This document shows, in pieces, positions 28,745 to 37,467 of a stretch of DNA of 64,000 bases. This stretch comes from Dyella sp. A6. GTDB taxonomy: Bacteria > Pseudomonadota > Gammaproteobacteria > Xanthomonadales > Rhodanobacteraceae. The DNA lies in assembly GCF_036320485.1 (NCBI RefSeq), contig NZ_CP132911.1:3038001-3102000 (forward strand), given 5' to 3'. The position numbers were made by a program, and so were the translations under genes. The notes under the pieces are model-generated. The model did not search any database. It had not been told where the DNA came from and was given only the letters and a program-made list of their open reading frames with translations. The first letter of the stretch is position 1. Each line of letters opens with the position of its first letter.

Positions 28745-30793
28745 TCAGAGATCCAGCACCAGATATTCCCCCTTGGCCCGCGAACAACACGGAGTGAAAT
28801 AACCGCGCTCCCGCTGTACCCCCGTCAACACCGAGTCCAGATGCTCAACCTCACCTGATATCAGTCGCATTACGCAGGTTCCGCAAATTCCTTGCCCGCA
28901 TGACACCGGGATCTCGACCCCGTGTTCGGCCAACGTCGCTGCAATGCTCACGTGTTCGGCGACCTGAAACGTCCTCCCGGTGCTTGCTGCCCGGACAACA
29001 AACGCATGCGTCATCACCGGTTGCTTCGCCTGGGCCGCAAACCGTTCGCTGTGGAGCTGCTCCGTAGCCCAACCATGCCGATGCGCGGCTTCCAGCACCG
29101 CGTCAGTGAACCCTGCCGGACCGCATACATAGAGGTGTGTACCCACCGGCTGCCGGCTGAGGACATGGTCGATATCGAGCCGTCCGCCCCGTTCGTCACT
29201 GAAATGGAAAGACACACACTGCGCCCAGGACGAGCCCGCAATCCGTTGCAGAAAGGCGGTGCGTGAGCGCGAGCGTGTGCAGTAGTGCATCTCGAACTCG
29301 GCGCCACCGCGCGCGAGCTTCTCAGCCATACCGAGGATCGGCGTAATTCCGATGCCACCTGCGAGAAGCAGCGAGTGGGAAACCGATTCGTCCAGCGCGA
29401 AGTGGTTGCGCGGAGGGCCGATCTCCAGAAGATCATCTGTTTTTACGCGCTCATGCAACATCGCAGACGCACCGCGCGACTCCGGGGCGCACAACACGGC
29501 GATCAAGTAGCGTCGACGATCTCGAGGGTCGCCACATAACGAATATTGACGTACGAAGCTGCCTACGTAGACGTCAATATGCGAGCCCGCGGTAAACGCG
29601 GGCAACTTGCCTCCGTTTCGCGCGACGAGCTCGAATGCACACACACCGTCGGCCTCGACTGTCCTGCCGGCGACACGCACTTCCAACGTGGCGTTGCCGG
29701 AGACTGGACCACGGGTACGGCGTATGAAGTTGCGTATGCCTGTGTATCCGAGTATCGGTACCGATAGCGCACCGAAGAGCAGCAGTAGTTGTGCAAACAC
29801 TCCGCCGTATTGTCCTGTGTGCCAGGACAACATCCAGAAATACAGGCGAAAACCGAGACTGTTCTTCGCATACGGCACGAAGCTAAGCACCTTGCCACTA
29901 TAGGCATCGAGGTACAGCATCGTGCGTGCATTCGGATGCGGCGCATCATGGGCGATCAGCCATATTTCGACGGGATCACGCGTCTTGTACGGAATGTGTA
30001 TCAGCGCATCCTGCGGATCGGGCACGAGCGTCAGCGCCGTGCGCCAGAACGTTTCGAGTGGCAAACGCCTGGCATCATGAGCCGGTACTACCGACATCGG
30101 TGACACGGTCATCCGTGAACCGGTGACCGTGTAGATGCCTTGTTTGTACCACTTGAATGCGAAGGGCAGTCCAGTCAGGACCAGCGACAGCAGGACGGCC
30201 GCAGCGCATACGCCCATTACCCGGTGTAAATGGAAGGCTGATAACCGTGCAGGCGAGCCAGCTTTGACCGCGAGTGCCATCCGCCATCCGGTGCGTGTTC
30301 GCGGCCACCAGAGCACGACTCCGCCGATGATGAGCGAAAGCCCGAAGACCATTGCGCACGTGCCCGCAATCAGCCGACCGTGCTCGATGAAGAGAAAGCG
30401 ATGAATCTGCTCGATGCGGCCGAGAAGACCGCCGTAGCGTGGGCGCTGGCCGAGCACTTTCCCGGTGCAGGGATTGAGATACACAAAAACTGCATCCTCA
30501 AGGCGAACTATCGCCACCGGCATGCGCGGTTCACCCGGCTTTCCAGCAATTATGCGGACATAGTCGGGTTTTACCCCAGGCCGCAAGGCAGCTGCGTTTG
30601 CGGCGAGCTCATCCAACGGCACGCGCGACGTACAGACTGGTATGGTCAGCAGACTACGGCTTATTACCGGCTCAAGTTCCGCACGAAACACGATAGCCGC
30701 CCCCGTTGCCGCCATGAGGCAGAACAGCAGCCCGATGGTCAGGCCGGTCCAGCGATGGACCTGTAGCAACCGCGAACGGAATGCGTGCTTCAT
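28745..30793 (-). CDS. PepSY membrane domain fused to ferredoxin-NADP reductase and 2Fe-2S domain
   Basis: The 682-residue protein combines a PepSY-associated membrane part (residues 1-370; helices near 15-35, 142-165, 190-213 and 335-358; HRWTGL at the start) with a cytoplasmic reductase: FAD/NAD domains at about 375-590 (RQYSLCGDP, LLAGGIGITPILGMA, YVCGPAGF) and a plant-type ferredoxin at the end (Cys632, Cys637, Cys640, Cys669 or Cys670). The reductase resembles VanB/phthalate dioxygenase reductases. PepSY membrane proteins are often ferric-siderophore reductases, so this looks like a self-contained transmembrane ferric reductase. It heads a four-gene minus-strand operon. Confidence 0.88.
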   Translation of the reverse strand: MKHAFRSRLLQVHRWTGLTIGLLFCLMAATGAAIVFRAELEPVISRSLLTIPVCTSRVPLDELAANAAALRPGVKPDYVRIIAGKPGEPRMPVAIVRLEDAVFVYLNPCTGKVLGQRPRYGGLLGRIEQIHRFLFIEHGRLIAGTCAMVFGLSLIIGGVVLWWPRTRTGWRMALAVKAGSPARLSAFHLHRVMGVCAAAVLLSLVLTGLPFAFKWYKQGIYTVTGSRMTVSPMSVVPAHDARRLPLETFWRTALTLVPDPQDALIHIPYKTRDPVEIWLIAHDAPHPNARTMLYLDAYSGKVLSFVPYAKNSLGFRLYFWMLSWHTGQYGGVFAQLLLLFGALSVPILGYTGIRNFIRRTRGPVSGNATLEVRVAGRTVEADGVCAFELVARNGGKLPAFTAGSHIDVYVGSFVRQYSLCGDPRDRRRYLIAVLCAPESRGASAMLHERVKTDDLLEIGPPRNHFALDESVSHSLLLAGGIGITPILGMAEKLARGGAEFEMHYCTRSRSRTAFLQRIAGSSWAQCVSFHFSDERGGRLDIDHVLSRQPVGTHLYVCGPAGFTDAVLEAAHRHGWATEQLHSERFAAQAKQPVMTHAFVVRAASTGRTFQVAEHVSIAATLAEHGVEIPVSCGQGICGTCVMRLISGEVEHLDSVLTGVQRERGYFTPCCSRAKGEYLVLDL

Positions 30794-30999
30794 GACGTAC
30801 CCTGACTATGGCAATGCCTTCGCTTCATATCTCCAACCGGCCGACCGGTGGATTTATCTGCGCTCAAGTACACGTTGAGCCAGGGAGTTACATCGCCAGT
30901 TCCCCTACACACGAACGCCACTAGGCCCTGCCAGAACGCTGGAGTGGGGATGTGCCCGATGAGGCACCCTCCAGCGACGGCAGGTGGTAAAACATCGAT

Positions 31000-32508
31000 T
31001 CACCCGCCGATTGACCAGAGCACCACAGCGTCGAACAGTGCATGGCCCTGGGTGGTGAGATCATCGTAAGTAGGGTTATCCATCGGCAACTGCGCCCGCC
31101 GGGCCGGTGCAACGAAGCCATCCGCCATTACCGAACCCTTGGGATAGCCAAAGATCGCACGCTGCTCTGGAGCGTTGGGCAGGGTCGCGATCACCACAGC
31201 GTCGGGCGTCGGTACTGCCCACTTCAGCACGCCTGGATGTTTGCTGAACTGCACCAGGCCCGGCGTAAGGCCTGCCGCCATCGGGTTGCCCGCACCGACA
31301 ATGTCCAGATAGTTCTCGGGCGGGTCGTCACTTTCGTGCTCCTCGCCGTGCTCGCCATAGTCAACATACCGGTGGCGACCCGCCAGATGCAGTGCATCGG
31401 CGTCCAGGCCCTCCATCGAAATTACCGGCACTGCGACATCGGCATACTTGTTGGCCAATTTGTACTTCGAACAGGTTGAGGAAATAAGCACCAGATCCTT
31501 GCCGTCAGCACGTGACTGTGGCGCAGTCTGGTCGGCGACATCCACGTCGAAACCCAAGCTGCGCAGGTGTGCCACGATGTGCTGGTCTGCCTCACGCCCT
31601 TCCCCGCCGTTGACACGTTCCACGTACAGCACCTTCTTGCCGTGCGCCGCCTTACGGAGCCGAGCGTCGAGCGCAGTGGGATCGTAGGGCGCTACATGCG
31701 GGGGCGGGCTGGCTGCCCAACGGAGAGCTGTGTCGAACAATTTCAGACCGATCGCCCAACTCCGCATCTGTGGGTCGTGTGCTGCCGGTCCATGTACCGC
31801 GGTTAGCAGATGGAAATTACCGTTGCCGAGAAAGAAGCCAACCCGACGCGCTGGAGCTACCCGTCGTTGCAGCATGCTGGCATTGCGCTCGTAGGTGAAC
31901 ACCGCCGCCATATGCGGACTGCCATTGAAATCGGCGACCACGGTGGCACCGGGGCCAGGACGGCCCCAGCCGGCATGACCAGGCTCCAGATACAGCGTGC
32001 CAAACAACTGCGGTTTGAGCCCGACCGCCCGACCAATCTCCGACGTCGTGCTCGCCCCGTAGCCGTAGAGAATCATGAAGCTATCGGCGAAATGCTGGAT
32101 CGGATCCACCACACCGAAATCCCTGTGCAACTCAGGCCCGGTCATCCCCAAATTGGGATAGTCGAAGGTGTTCCAGGTGAAGATCGGCACCGCGACATCG
32201 GCATAGCGATCACCCAGTCGATTGGCGTTAGCGGTGGAAGAGATCACGATCAGACTGACGCCCAGAGCGGAACTCTCGGGCGCATTGTCATCAACCGTCT
32301 TGACCTTGAAGCCCAGTGACTCCAGGTGCTGGTGTACCAAGGCATCGTCATTGGGCTGGCCGGGTTCAGTCGAGCCGGTCACCAGCAGTACGGTCTTACC
32401 GTGGAGCGCCGACCAGGGCAGCATCGCAGCGCTGGCGGATGACATACAGAACACGAGTGCCAGCACGAGGCCAACCGTGACCAAGAAGGAACGCATCCGT
32501 CGACTCAT
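31000..32508 (-). CDS. Secreted protein of two flavodoxin-like repeats, function unknown
   Basis: The 502-residue protein has a signal peptide (about 1-27) and two homologous units of about 220 residues. Shared landmarks are KTVLLVTGS/KKVLYVERV, HQHLESLGFKVKTVDD/VAHLRSLGFDVDVADQ, LIVISSTANANRLGDRYADVAVPI/LVLISSTCSKYKLANKYADVAVPV and a late FGYPKG-type block. The pattern is that of ThuA or amidotransferase-like alpha-beta domains seen in other secreted proteins of unknown role. The ATG at 32508 overlaps the upstream stop (ATGA) and has GGAGGGG before it. It ends the operon that starts with the siderophore-type receptor. Confidence 0.75.
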   Translation of the reverse strand: MSRRMRSFLVTVGLVLALVFCMSSASAAMLPWSALHGKTVLLVTGSTEPGQPNDDALVHQHLESLGFKVKTVDDNAPESSALGVSLIVISSTANANRLGDRYADVAVPIFTWNTFDYPNLGMTGPELHRDFGVVDPIQHFADSFMILYGYGASTTSEIGRAVGLKPQLFGTLYLEPGHAGWGRPGPGATVVADFNGSPHMAAVFTYERNASMLQRRVAPARRVGFFLGNGNFHLLTAVHGPAAHDPQMRSWAIGLKLFDTALRWAASPPPHVAPYDPTALDARLRKAAHGKKVLYVERVNGGEGREADQHIVAHLRSLGFDVDVADQTAPQSRADGKDLVLISSTCSKYKLANKYADVAVPVISMEGLDADALHLAGRHRYVDYGEHGEEHESDDPPENYLDIVGAGNPMAAGLTPGLVQFSKHPGVLKWAVPTPDAVVIATLPNAPEQRAIFGYPKGSVMADGFVAPARRAQLPMDNPTYDDLTTQGHALFDAVVLWSIGG

Positions 32509-33551
32509 GGCCTTGCCCCCTCCGCCTGTCCCAATGTCCATAGTTCGGCCGTTTTGTTCGCCCCCTTCCCAACATCGGATGTACCACCGATCGCAAGCCA
32601 TGGCTGGTGGGTGACTGGGTCCATGGCCATCGCTTCGCAGTGCCACGGCAGCGGATCGTCGCCGGCCGCAACGTATTTCACGAAAGCCAGCATACGGATC
32701 AGGGTCAGTCGGTCGTTGGCGGCCACTCCGATCGCGGCCCCCTTCCAGCCACCGGCACCAAAGGGATGGAAAGCGAACAGCATGCGCGAGGCACCGCGCA
32801 TCGAAGATGGCAGATGCTCGAATGTGAAGCCCATGTCGGTATCGATTACCGCGCGTGTACCGTCTGCGCAGCCGACAAACAGGCGACGACCGACCGGGTC
32901 CATTGCCAACCCGCTCGGGTTCTTGCAAGCCGACAGCGGAATGGCGCCCAAATCACTCATGTGCGCCTCGTCGACAGCATCGATCGCGTCGTTCGAGCCA
33001 TCGGTAACATAAAGCGTACCGCGCTCATCGATGGCCATCTGCCCAAGAGTGCCGGACAAGTTCAGCGCCCCAAGAAGACGACCGCTTGTCGCATCGACTT
33101 TGTCCAGGCCGGATCCATGTACATGCTCGATAAACACCGCCCGCGCCTCGCTGTCGTAGAGCATGGCTTTGGGCGTGCCGCCACCGAGTGATTGCTGCCA
33201 TAGCAAATGCAGCGGACGCAGACCGAAGCTCGCCAGCCGTGCAGGATCGGCAAGCAAGGCATAGCCGGTGGCATGCTCAGGATCGATTGCGATGTCAACG
33301 ACGGTTCCGGATAAAGCCAGCGTTCCTGTCATCTGCCCGGTAGCCGCATCGTAGGCCAGCAGTTCGCTCCCTCTGGCAATATAGGCCTCGTGGCCACCAG
33401 GACCGAACGCCAGCGCCTGCACCAATGCACCAGCCGGTAACGTGAAGCGCTTTACGAGTTTCTGCCCAGGTGTAGCGGCTGAGCAGATGCCACACAGCGA
33501 TGCCAAAGCCAGCCCGAGCAGGCCGCACCTGATAGGTTGATGCCTTCTCAT
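32505..33551 (-). CDS. YncE-like beta-propeller protein (third of three)
   Basis: The 348-residue protein has a signal peptide (residues 1-25, ending CSAA) and propeller blades with recurring LAYDAATGQMTGTL, LDKVDATSGRLLGAL and MAMDPVTHQPW-type segments. It is translationally coupled (4-bp overlaps) to the PstS-like gene upstream and the two-unit secreted protein downstream. Like the propellers at 15590 and 19085, it is in a transcript controlled by the triple-repeat promoter. Three such proteins in one island is striking. Confidence 0.78.
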   Translation of the reverse strand: MRRHQPIRCGLLGLALASLCGICSAATPGQKLVKRFTLPAGALVQALAFGPGGHEAYIARGSELLAYDAATGQMTGTLALSGTVVDIAIDPEHATGYALLADPARLASFGLRPLHLLWQQSLGGGTPKAMLYDSEARAVFIEHVHGSGLDKVDATSGRLLGALNLSGTLGQMAIDERGTLYVTDGSNDAIDAVDEAHMSDLGAIPLSACKNPSGLAMDPVGRRLFVGCADGTRAVIDTDMGFTFEHLPSSMRGASRMLFAFHPFGAGGWKGAAIGVAANDRLTLIRMLAFVKYVAAGDDPLPWHCEAMAMDPVTHQPWLAIGGTSDVGKGANKTAELWTLGQAEGARP

Positions 33552-34744
33552 GGACGACCTTCCCCTTGCACCGAGTTGCCGATCAACGCACGAGCACTGG
33601 CCGCCTGGTTACTACGCAGCGGCAGGAACACAGCCTCGTCCAGCACCTGCTGCTGCCCCTGCCGACTAAGCACAAAGCGGAGGAACTCCCGCTCAGCTGG
33701 CGGCAAGCTACTTCCCGGCTTCACATTCACATTGGCGTAAACCAACCTGCTCAACGGATAGGTCGCCATGGCGACGTTCGTATACGTCGGTGCCACATAG
33801 TGACCGTTGCTTCCGATCGCCAGCATCTTTACCGGGGCGTCGATGAAGGCCAACCCTGCATAACCGATACCATCGGGATCGGCGGCGACGCGCTGGGCGA
33901 TCGGAAACACCGTCGGATCGAAGTGCAGGTCCTTCCGCCAGTGTCCACGCTGCGTGCCGGTATCGAGCACGCGTTGACGTACGAACTCCTCGAAGCCATT
34001 CCAGGGTTTGATCGCATACACATGGATCGGCTGAGCGGCCCAAGCACCTTTGGCGCCGAGGTCGCCCCAAGTGGTTGTGACCTGCCCGCCGCGTAGTCGC
34101 GTGCGCGACAATACGGCATCCAGTTGCTTCAGGCTCAGATGGCTAAGTGGATTTTGCCTGTTCACGAAGAACGCCACTGCATCCAGGAAACCAAACTGCC
34201 GATACGAACCGCCCGAGACCGGAATGCTCAATGGTGGATAGCCATGGTGTGCGCGGAAAGCACTTACGTCGGTAGGCCTGAGCTCGCGTGAGACAAAGGC
34301 GATGTCGAGCCGGCCGGCATCCATTTCGCCGGCCACGTGGGTCCCTTCGTAGGGCGGACCAAAATCGACTCGTACCCTGGGATAGAACGTGTGGAACGCG
34401 CTTATCCAGGCTCTCACCAATCCGGGCAGAACATCGGAGCAACCAACCTTGATCGAACCGTGAAAGTCGGCGCCATGCGCAGGCACAAACAGCGGCAACG
34501 AACCGTCGAGCGTCGGCTGCAGCAGCTCGGGCTGCGGTAATGGCCTGCCGACGCGCTTGCCGGCTTCATCCTGAGCATGAGTCTGAACCGGATGCGTGGT
34601 CGCCACCGGCAGCAGCCACTCAACCTGCTGTGACGCCGACGGTCGCTGTGCTGCAACTGCCACCGGAGCAGCAAGAACTGCGACCAGCAGCGCCAAGCCT
34701 CGCCGCCTCAATGGCGTTGTGTTGCGCTCACCATGACGTTTCAT
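33548..34744 (-). CDS. PstS-like substrate-binding protein (single unit)
   Basis: The 398-residue protein has a signal peptide (about 1-32), a spacer of about 60 residues, and one phosphate-binding-protein-like domain: IKVGCSDVLPGLVRAW at its start, DIAFVSRELRPTDVSAF, FVNRQNPLSHLSLKQLDAVL, TTWGDLGAKGAWAAQPIHVYA and a closing FVLSRQGQQQVLDEA. The wording is close to both halves of the tandem protein at 24836, so they are likely paralogues. It is coupled by 4-bp overlaps to the TonB receptor before it and to the propeller after it. No Pst permease is present. Confidence 0.83.
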   Translation of the reverse strand: MKRHGERNTTPLRRRGLALLVAVLAAPVAVAAQRPSASQQVEWLLPVATTHPVQTHAQDEAGKRVGRPLPQPELLQPTLDGSLPLFVPAHGADFHGSIKVGCSDVLPGLVRAWISAFHTFYPRVRVDFGPPYEGTHVAGEMDAGRLDIAFVSRELRPTDVSAFRAHHGYPPLSIPVSGGSYRQFGFLDAVAFFVNRQNPLSHLSLKQLDAVLSRTRLRGGQVTTTWGDLGAKGAWAAQPIHVYAIKPWNGFEEFVRQRVLDTGTQRGHWRKDLHFDPTVFPIAQRVAADPDGIGYAGLAFIDAPVKMLAIGSNGHYVAPTYTNVAMATYPLSRLVYANVNVKPGSSLPPAEREFLRFVLSRQGQQQVLDEAVFLPLRSNQAASARALIGNSVQGEGRP

Positions 34745-37017
34745 TGGAAATAAGCCCTTACCGAGAGGGTGAACATTCGTGGAGTGCCCGGAAGCAGATT
34801 GATGTCACCGTTGAACCCGGCACTTTGGTAGTAGGTCTTGTCGAACAGATTCTCGACCTTGAACGTCACCACATACGGCCCACGGCTGTAGTACAGCGCC
34901 GTATCCACCCGGGTATAGGCGGGTAGCCGCAACATTGGTACACCCACCTTGGTTGGGCTGAAACCCTGACGTTCGCCGTTGTAAATAACGCCCACCCCAA
35001 AGCCCAGTCCTTCCAGCGAGGCGTTGGTGAAGTCATAGCGTGACCAGACGTGCGCGCTGTTGTAGGGCACGTCTGGCAGGCGACTGTTCACCTGTACCGG
35101 TGTGGTCGATGCCGTGATCCGAGCGTCGGTATAGCTGTAGCCGGCAGTCAGCTGCCAATTATCCACGGGGCGTGCATTGACCTCGAACTCTGCGCCCTGC
35201 GAGCGCGCCTTGCCCAACTGCTGGTAGCAGGTGCCGTAGGCGCAAGGGAAATGACTGAATGTGTTCTTCTCGTTGATACGGAACAGCGCCAGCGTGGCCG
35301 ACAGATGACCGTCCATGAAGTTGGCCTTGCTCCCTGCTTCGATCTGACTGGCCCACGTCGGCACAAAGCTGTTGACCCCGTGGATGTCGATCGCGTTGGC
35401 CGCTGGCGGCACGTAAGACGTGCTGTAGCTTGCGTAGTAGCTCCAATGCTTGTTCGGTTGGTAGACCAGACCGTACATGGGCAGAAATTTTCCGTTGGTC
35501 TTGCTGTTCCTTGGAACGCCAGCGACCCGCCGCTCGACGATCGACTCGTGATTGCGCGCATAGCGCAAACCAAGCGTGGCTTTCCAGTGTTCGGAAAGGC
35601 TCATCATGTCGGCGAAATACACGCCATAGCTCTCCGTCACCGAGTAGCGGTCTGTCAGTAGCTTGGCACTACCGTTGGCCACCAAGGGCAGATCTGACAA
35701 TGCCGGAACTTGGCCGTACACCGGATCGTAGATCGAGATATCCAGCGATTCAGGACCCTTGGCCGGCGCATTGAAGAACTGCAGTCGGTTGGCATCCAAA
35801 GTGTCGCGGCCCGCGGTAAGGCCGATTACCGTCTTATGGCTGATACCGAAAGTATCGAAGGGGATATGCAGATTGGTATCAACGTAATCGTATCGGCGCC
35901 TGTTGATCTGACCGCGTGCGCGGCGAGCGACGTGGAGCAAGTCCGGGCGGATTGCTGTGACATCGAAGCCGTGCGCCTGGTCGGTATGCCAGACGTCGCG
36001 AGTGTCGATGTTCCAGCTGATACCGTTACCGAAGTTATGGTTGAAAAACAGCGACAGTACGCTGCCATGCTCCTTCTCGTAGTCGCTTGGCTCCTGGTAA
36101 CGCGTCGTGATCGGTGCCACGAGGTTGATGTTGCTGTCCGGCGCGACCAGATAGGTGTCGTAGCTGTAGTGCAGGTGCTGGTATTGATAAGCCGCGGTAA
36201 GGCTGGTCCTGTCCGAGATATTCCAGGTCAGGCTGGGAGCGAAGTAGACGTTGCGGTCGTAACTGGAGTGACGGTAAGTATCCTTGTCCGAGTCTTCCAT
36301 GATCAGCCTGTAGAGAAAGCGCTTGTCCTTGTCCAGCGGACCGGTCAAATCGGCCGCGAAGTCAAGTCCGGGCCTGTCTCCGATGCCAACGCCGGCTCCA
36401 TCGTAGGTGGTGACGGTGCTGCTCAGCTCATACAGGGGATAGGGCTCGGGCTTCTTGGTGATCAAGTTGACGAATCCGCCCGGTTGTTCCTCGCCATTGA
36501 GCACCGAGGATGGACCGCGCACCACATCAATACGCGAGATCCCGATGGTTGCTGGTGAGCCGAATCGCGTTGCCAGCCCCGGCAGCCCATCGACCAGGAT
36601 GGAGTTCTGATCGTTGGCACCGCTCTGGAAACCACGAAAAACCAGGTCGTAACCGGTAATGCCGGCACTCTGTATCCCGGTCATGTAGGGATACAACTCG
36701 GCGACCTTGGTCGCCTCGACCGCGTGCATGAAGGCACCTGTATAGGTGGAGATGGAGAACGGCGTATCCCTGGCAGATACGTCCATCTTCAATGCACTGT
36801 GGCCCTTGGCGGAAATGAAGCGACTTTTGACCGATACCGCTTTCAGCGTGACAACTTTTTTGGGCGATGACTTTGATGATGACTGGCCATTCGACACCGA
36901 CTTCGCAGCACCTCCGAACGGCTGCTCGGGTGATGGCCCTGGCCGGGCTTGCGTGGTTGCTGCTGAAAGGACTGCTGCGATTGAAACGGCGATTAGATTG
37001 AAACGACGGAATGACAT
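34741..37017 (-). CDS. TonB-dependent siderophore-type receptor
   Basis: The 758-residue protein starts at ATG 37017 (GGGGAGA before it). It has a signal peptide (about 1-24), a variable spacer, a TonB-box-like segment TLKAVSVKSRF, a plug with ILVDGLPGLATRFG and VDVVRGPSSVLNGEEQPGGFVNLITKKP, and a barrel ending in an aromatic strand (FTLSVRAYFQ). The plug wording and length are those of FhuE/FpvA-type ferric-siderophore receptors. It is first in an operon with a PstS-like protein, a beta-propeller and a two-unit secreted protein. The island PepSY-reductase would fit iron release. Iron specificity is likely but not certain. Confidence 0.9.
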   Translation of the reverse strand: MSFRRFNLIAVSIAAVLSAATTQARPGPSPEQPFGGAAKSVSNGQSSSKSSPKKVVTLKAVSVKSRFISAKGHSALKMDVSARDTPFSISTYTGAFMHAVEATKVAELYPYMTGIQSAGITGYDLVFRGFQSGANDQNSILVDGLPGLATRFGSPATIGISRIDVVRGPSSVLNGEEQPGGFVNLITKKPEPYPLYELSSTVTTYDGAGVGIGDRPGLDFAADLTGPLDKDKRFLYRLIMEDSDKDTYRHSSYDRNVYFAPSLTWNISDRTSLTAAYQYQHLHYSYDTYLVAPDSNINLVAPITTRYQEPSDYEKEHGSVLSLFFNHNFGNGISWNIDTRDVWHTDQAHGFDVTAIRPDLLHVARRARGQINRRRYDYVDTNLHIPFDTFGISHKTVIGLTAGRDTLDANRLQFFNAPAKGPESLDISIYDPVYGQVPALSDLPLVANGSAKLLTDRYSVTESYGVYFADMMSLSEHWKATLGLRYARNHESIVERRVAGVPRNSKTNGKFLPMYGLVYQPNKHWSYYASYSTSYVPPAANAIDIHGVNSFVPTWASQIEAGSKANFMDGHLSATLALFRINEKNTFSHFPCAYGTCYQQLGKARSQGAEFEVNARPVDNWQLTAGYSYTDARITASTTPVQVNSRLPDVPYNSAHVWSRYDFTNASLEGLGFGVGVIYNGERQGFSPTKVGVPMLRLPAYTRVDTALYYSRGPYVVTFKVENLFDKTYYQSAGFNGDINLLPGTPRMFTLSVRAYFQ

Positions 37018-37098
37018 TCTCCCCTCCCCGACAGGCACATCTTTGGATGCCTTGTGTGTATGCCGGTCGGCCCCCCCCGGGGGTTCCGGCTCAGGGCG

Positions 37099-37142
37099 AG
37101 CATAGGTCGCGTTTCTTTAAGCAGACTTAATTCTTTCTTAAA
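37099..37142 (-). promoter_or_regulatory. Triple 11-bp direct repeat with promoter, upstream of the siderophore-type receptor operon
   Basis: Read on the minus strand: TTTAAGA (37142-37136), ATTAAGT (37131-37125) and TTAAAGA (37120-37114) repeat with an exact 11-bp period. After 9 bp comes TATGCT (37104-37099), a good -10. The geometry is the same as at 14516 and 19000 although the third G of AGG is replaced. It lies 98 bp upstream of ATG 37017. The 5-prime leader contains an unusual C8G5 tract (37071-37083). Confidence 0.62.
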
Positions 37143-37391
37143 TTTCTTTCAGCCCACCCGAATGGACTGTCCCCGCATCCTGGAGGGAGCCAGGTCGCCG
37201 GTTCAAGCCATAACAGCACTCCTCAACGGCTACGGCGGCTACCCCAGATAACTGGCCCTAATCGCCCTTCCCTGACGCCACCTCATGGCCAAAACCGGAC
37301 AACGCCACAGCCCTGCGGGGCGTCCAGAGGCATGCTTGAAGCGTCCGTGGTGACGGGGTAGAACCCTTCACAGATCCGCGGGTTTCTGACC

Positions 37392-37438
37392 ACCATGGCT
37401 ATGAAGCCTGACGCAGGACGGTGCTTCTCAACAGCCTG
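37392..37438 (-). mobile_element. Solo right end of the IS5-family element
   Basis: About 47 bp match the right terminus of the element at 13049-14311, including the inverted repeat read as CAGGCTGTTGAGAA on the minus strand, and are followed by CTAC, a YTAR-like target. No left end or transposase remains nearby. The rest of the 450-bp gap between 37018 and 37467 holds the promoter at 37099-37142 and roughly 250 bp in which I see no gene. Confidence 0.7.
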
Positions 37439-37467
37439 CTACCGGGCATCGCACAGATGAGCCTTAT

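Noticed and set aside
30794..30999. A fourth triple-repeat promoter upstream of the PepSY-reductase operon
   Set aside because: I looked for the 11-bp-spaced TTNNAG pattern in this gap on the minus strand and did not find it.
14627..37017. A classical Pst or NitT/TauT ABC transporter
   Set aside because: Binding proteins are present but I found no permease with six or more helices and no Walker A/B ATPase in any frame of the island.
37340..37375. Weak similarity (GGGTAGAACCC) to the end of the IS3 remnant near 8770-8785
   Set aside because: Only about a dozen bases match and the flanks differ, so it could be chance.
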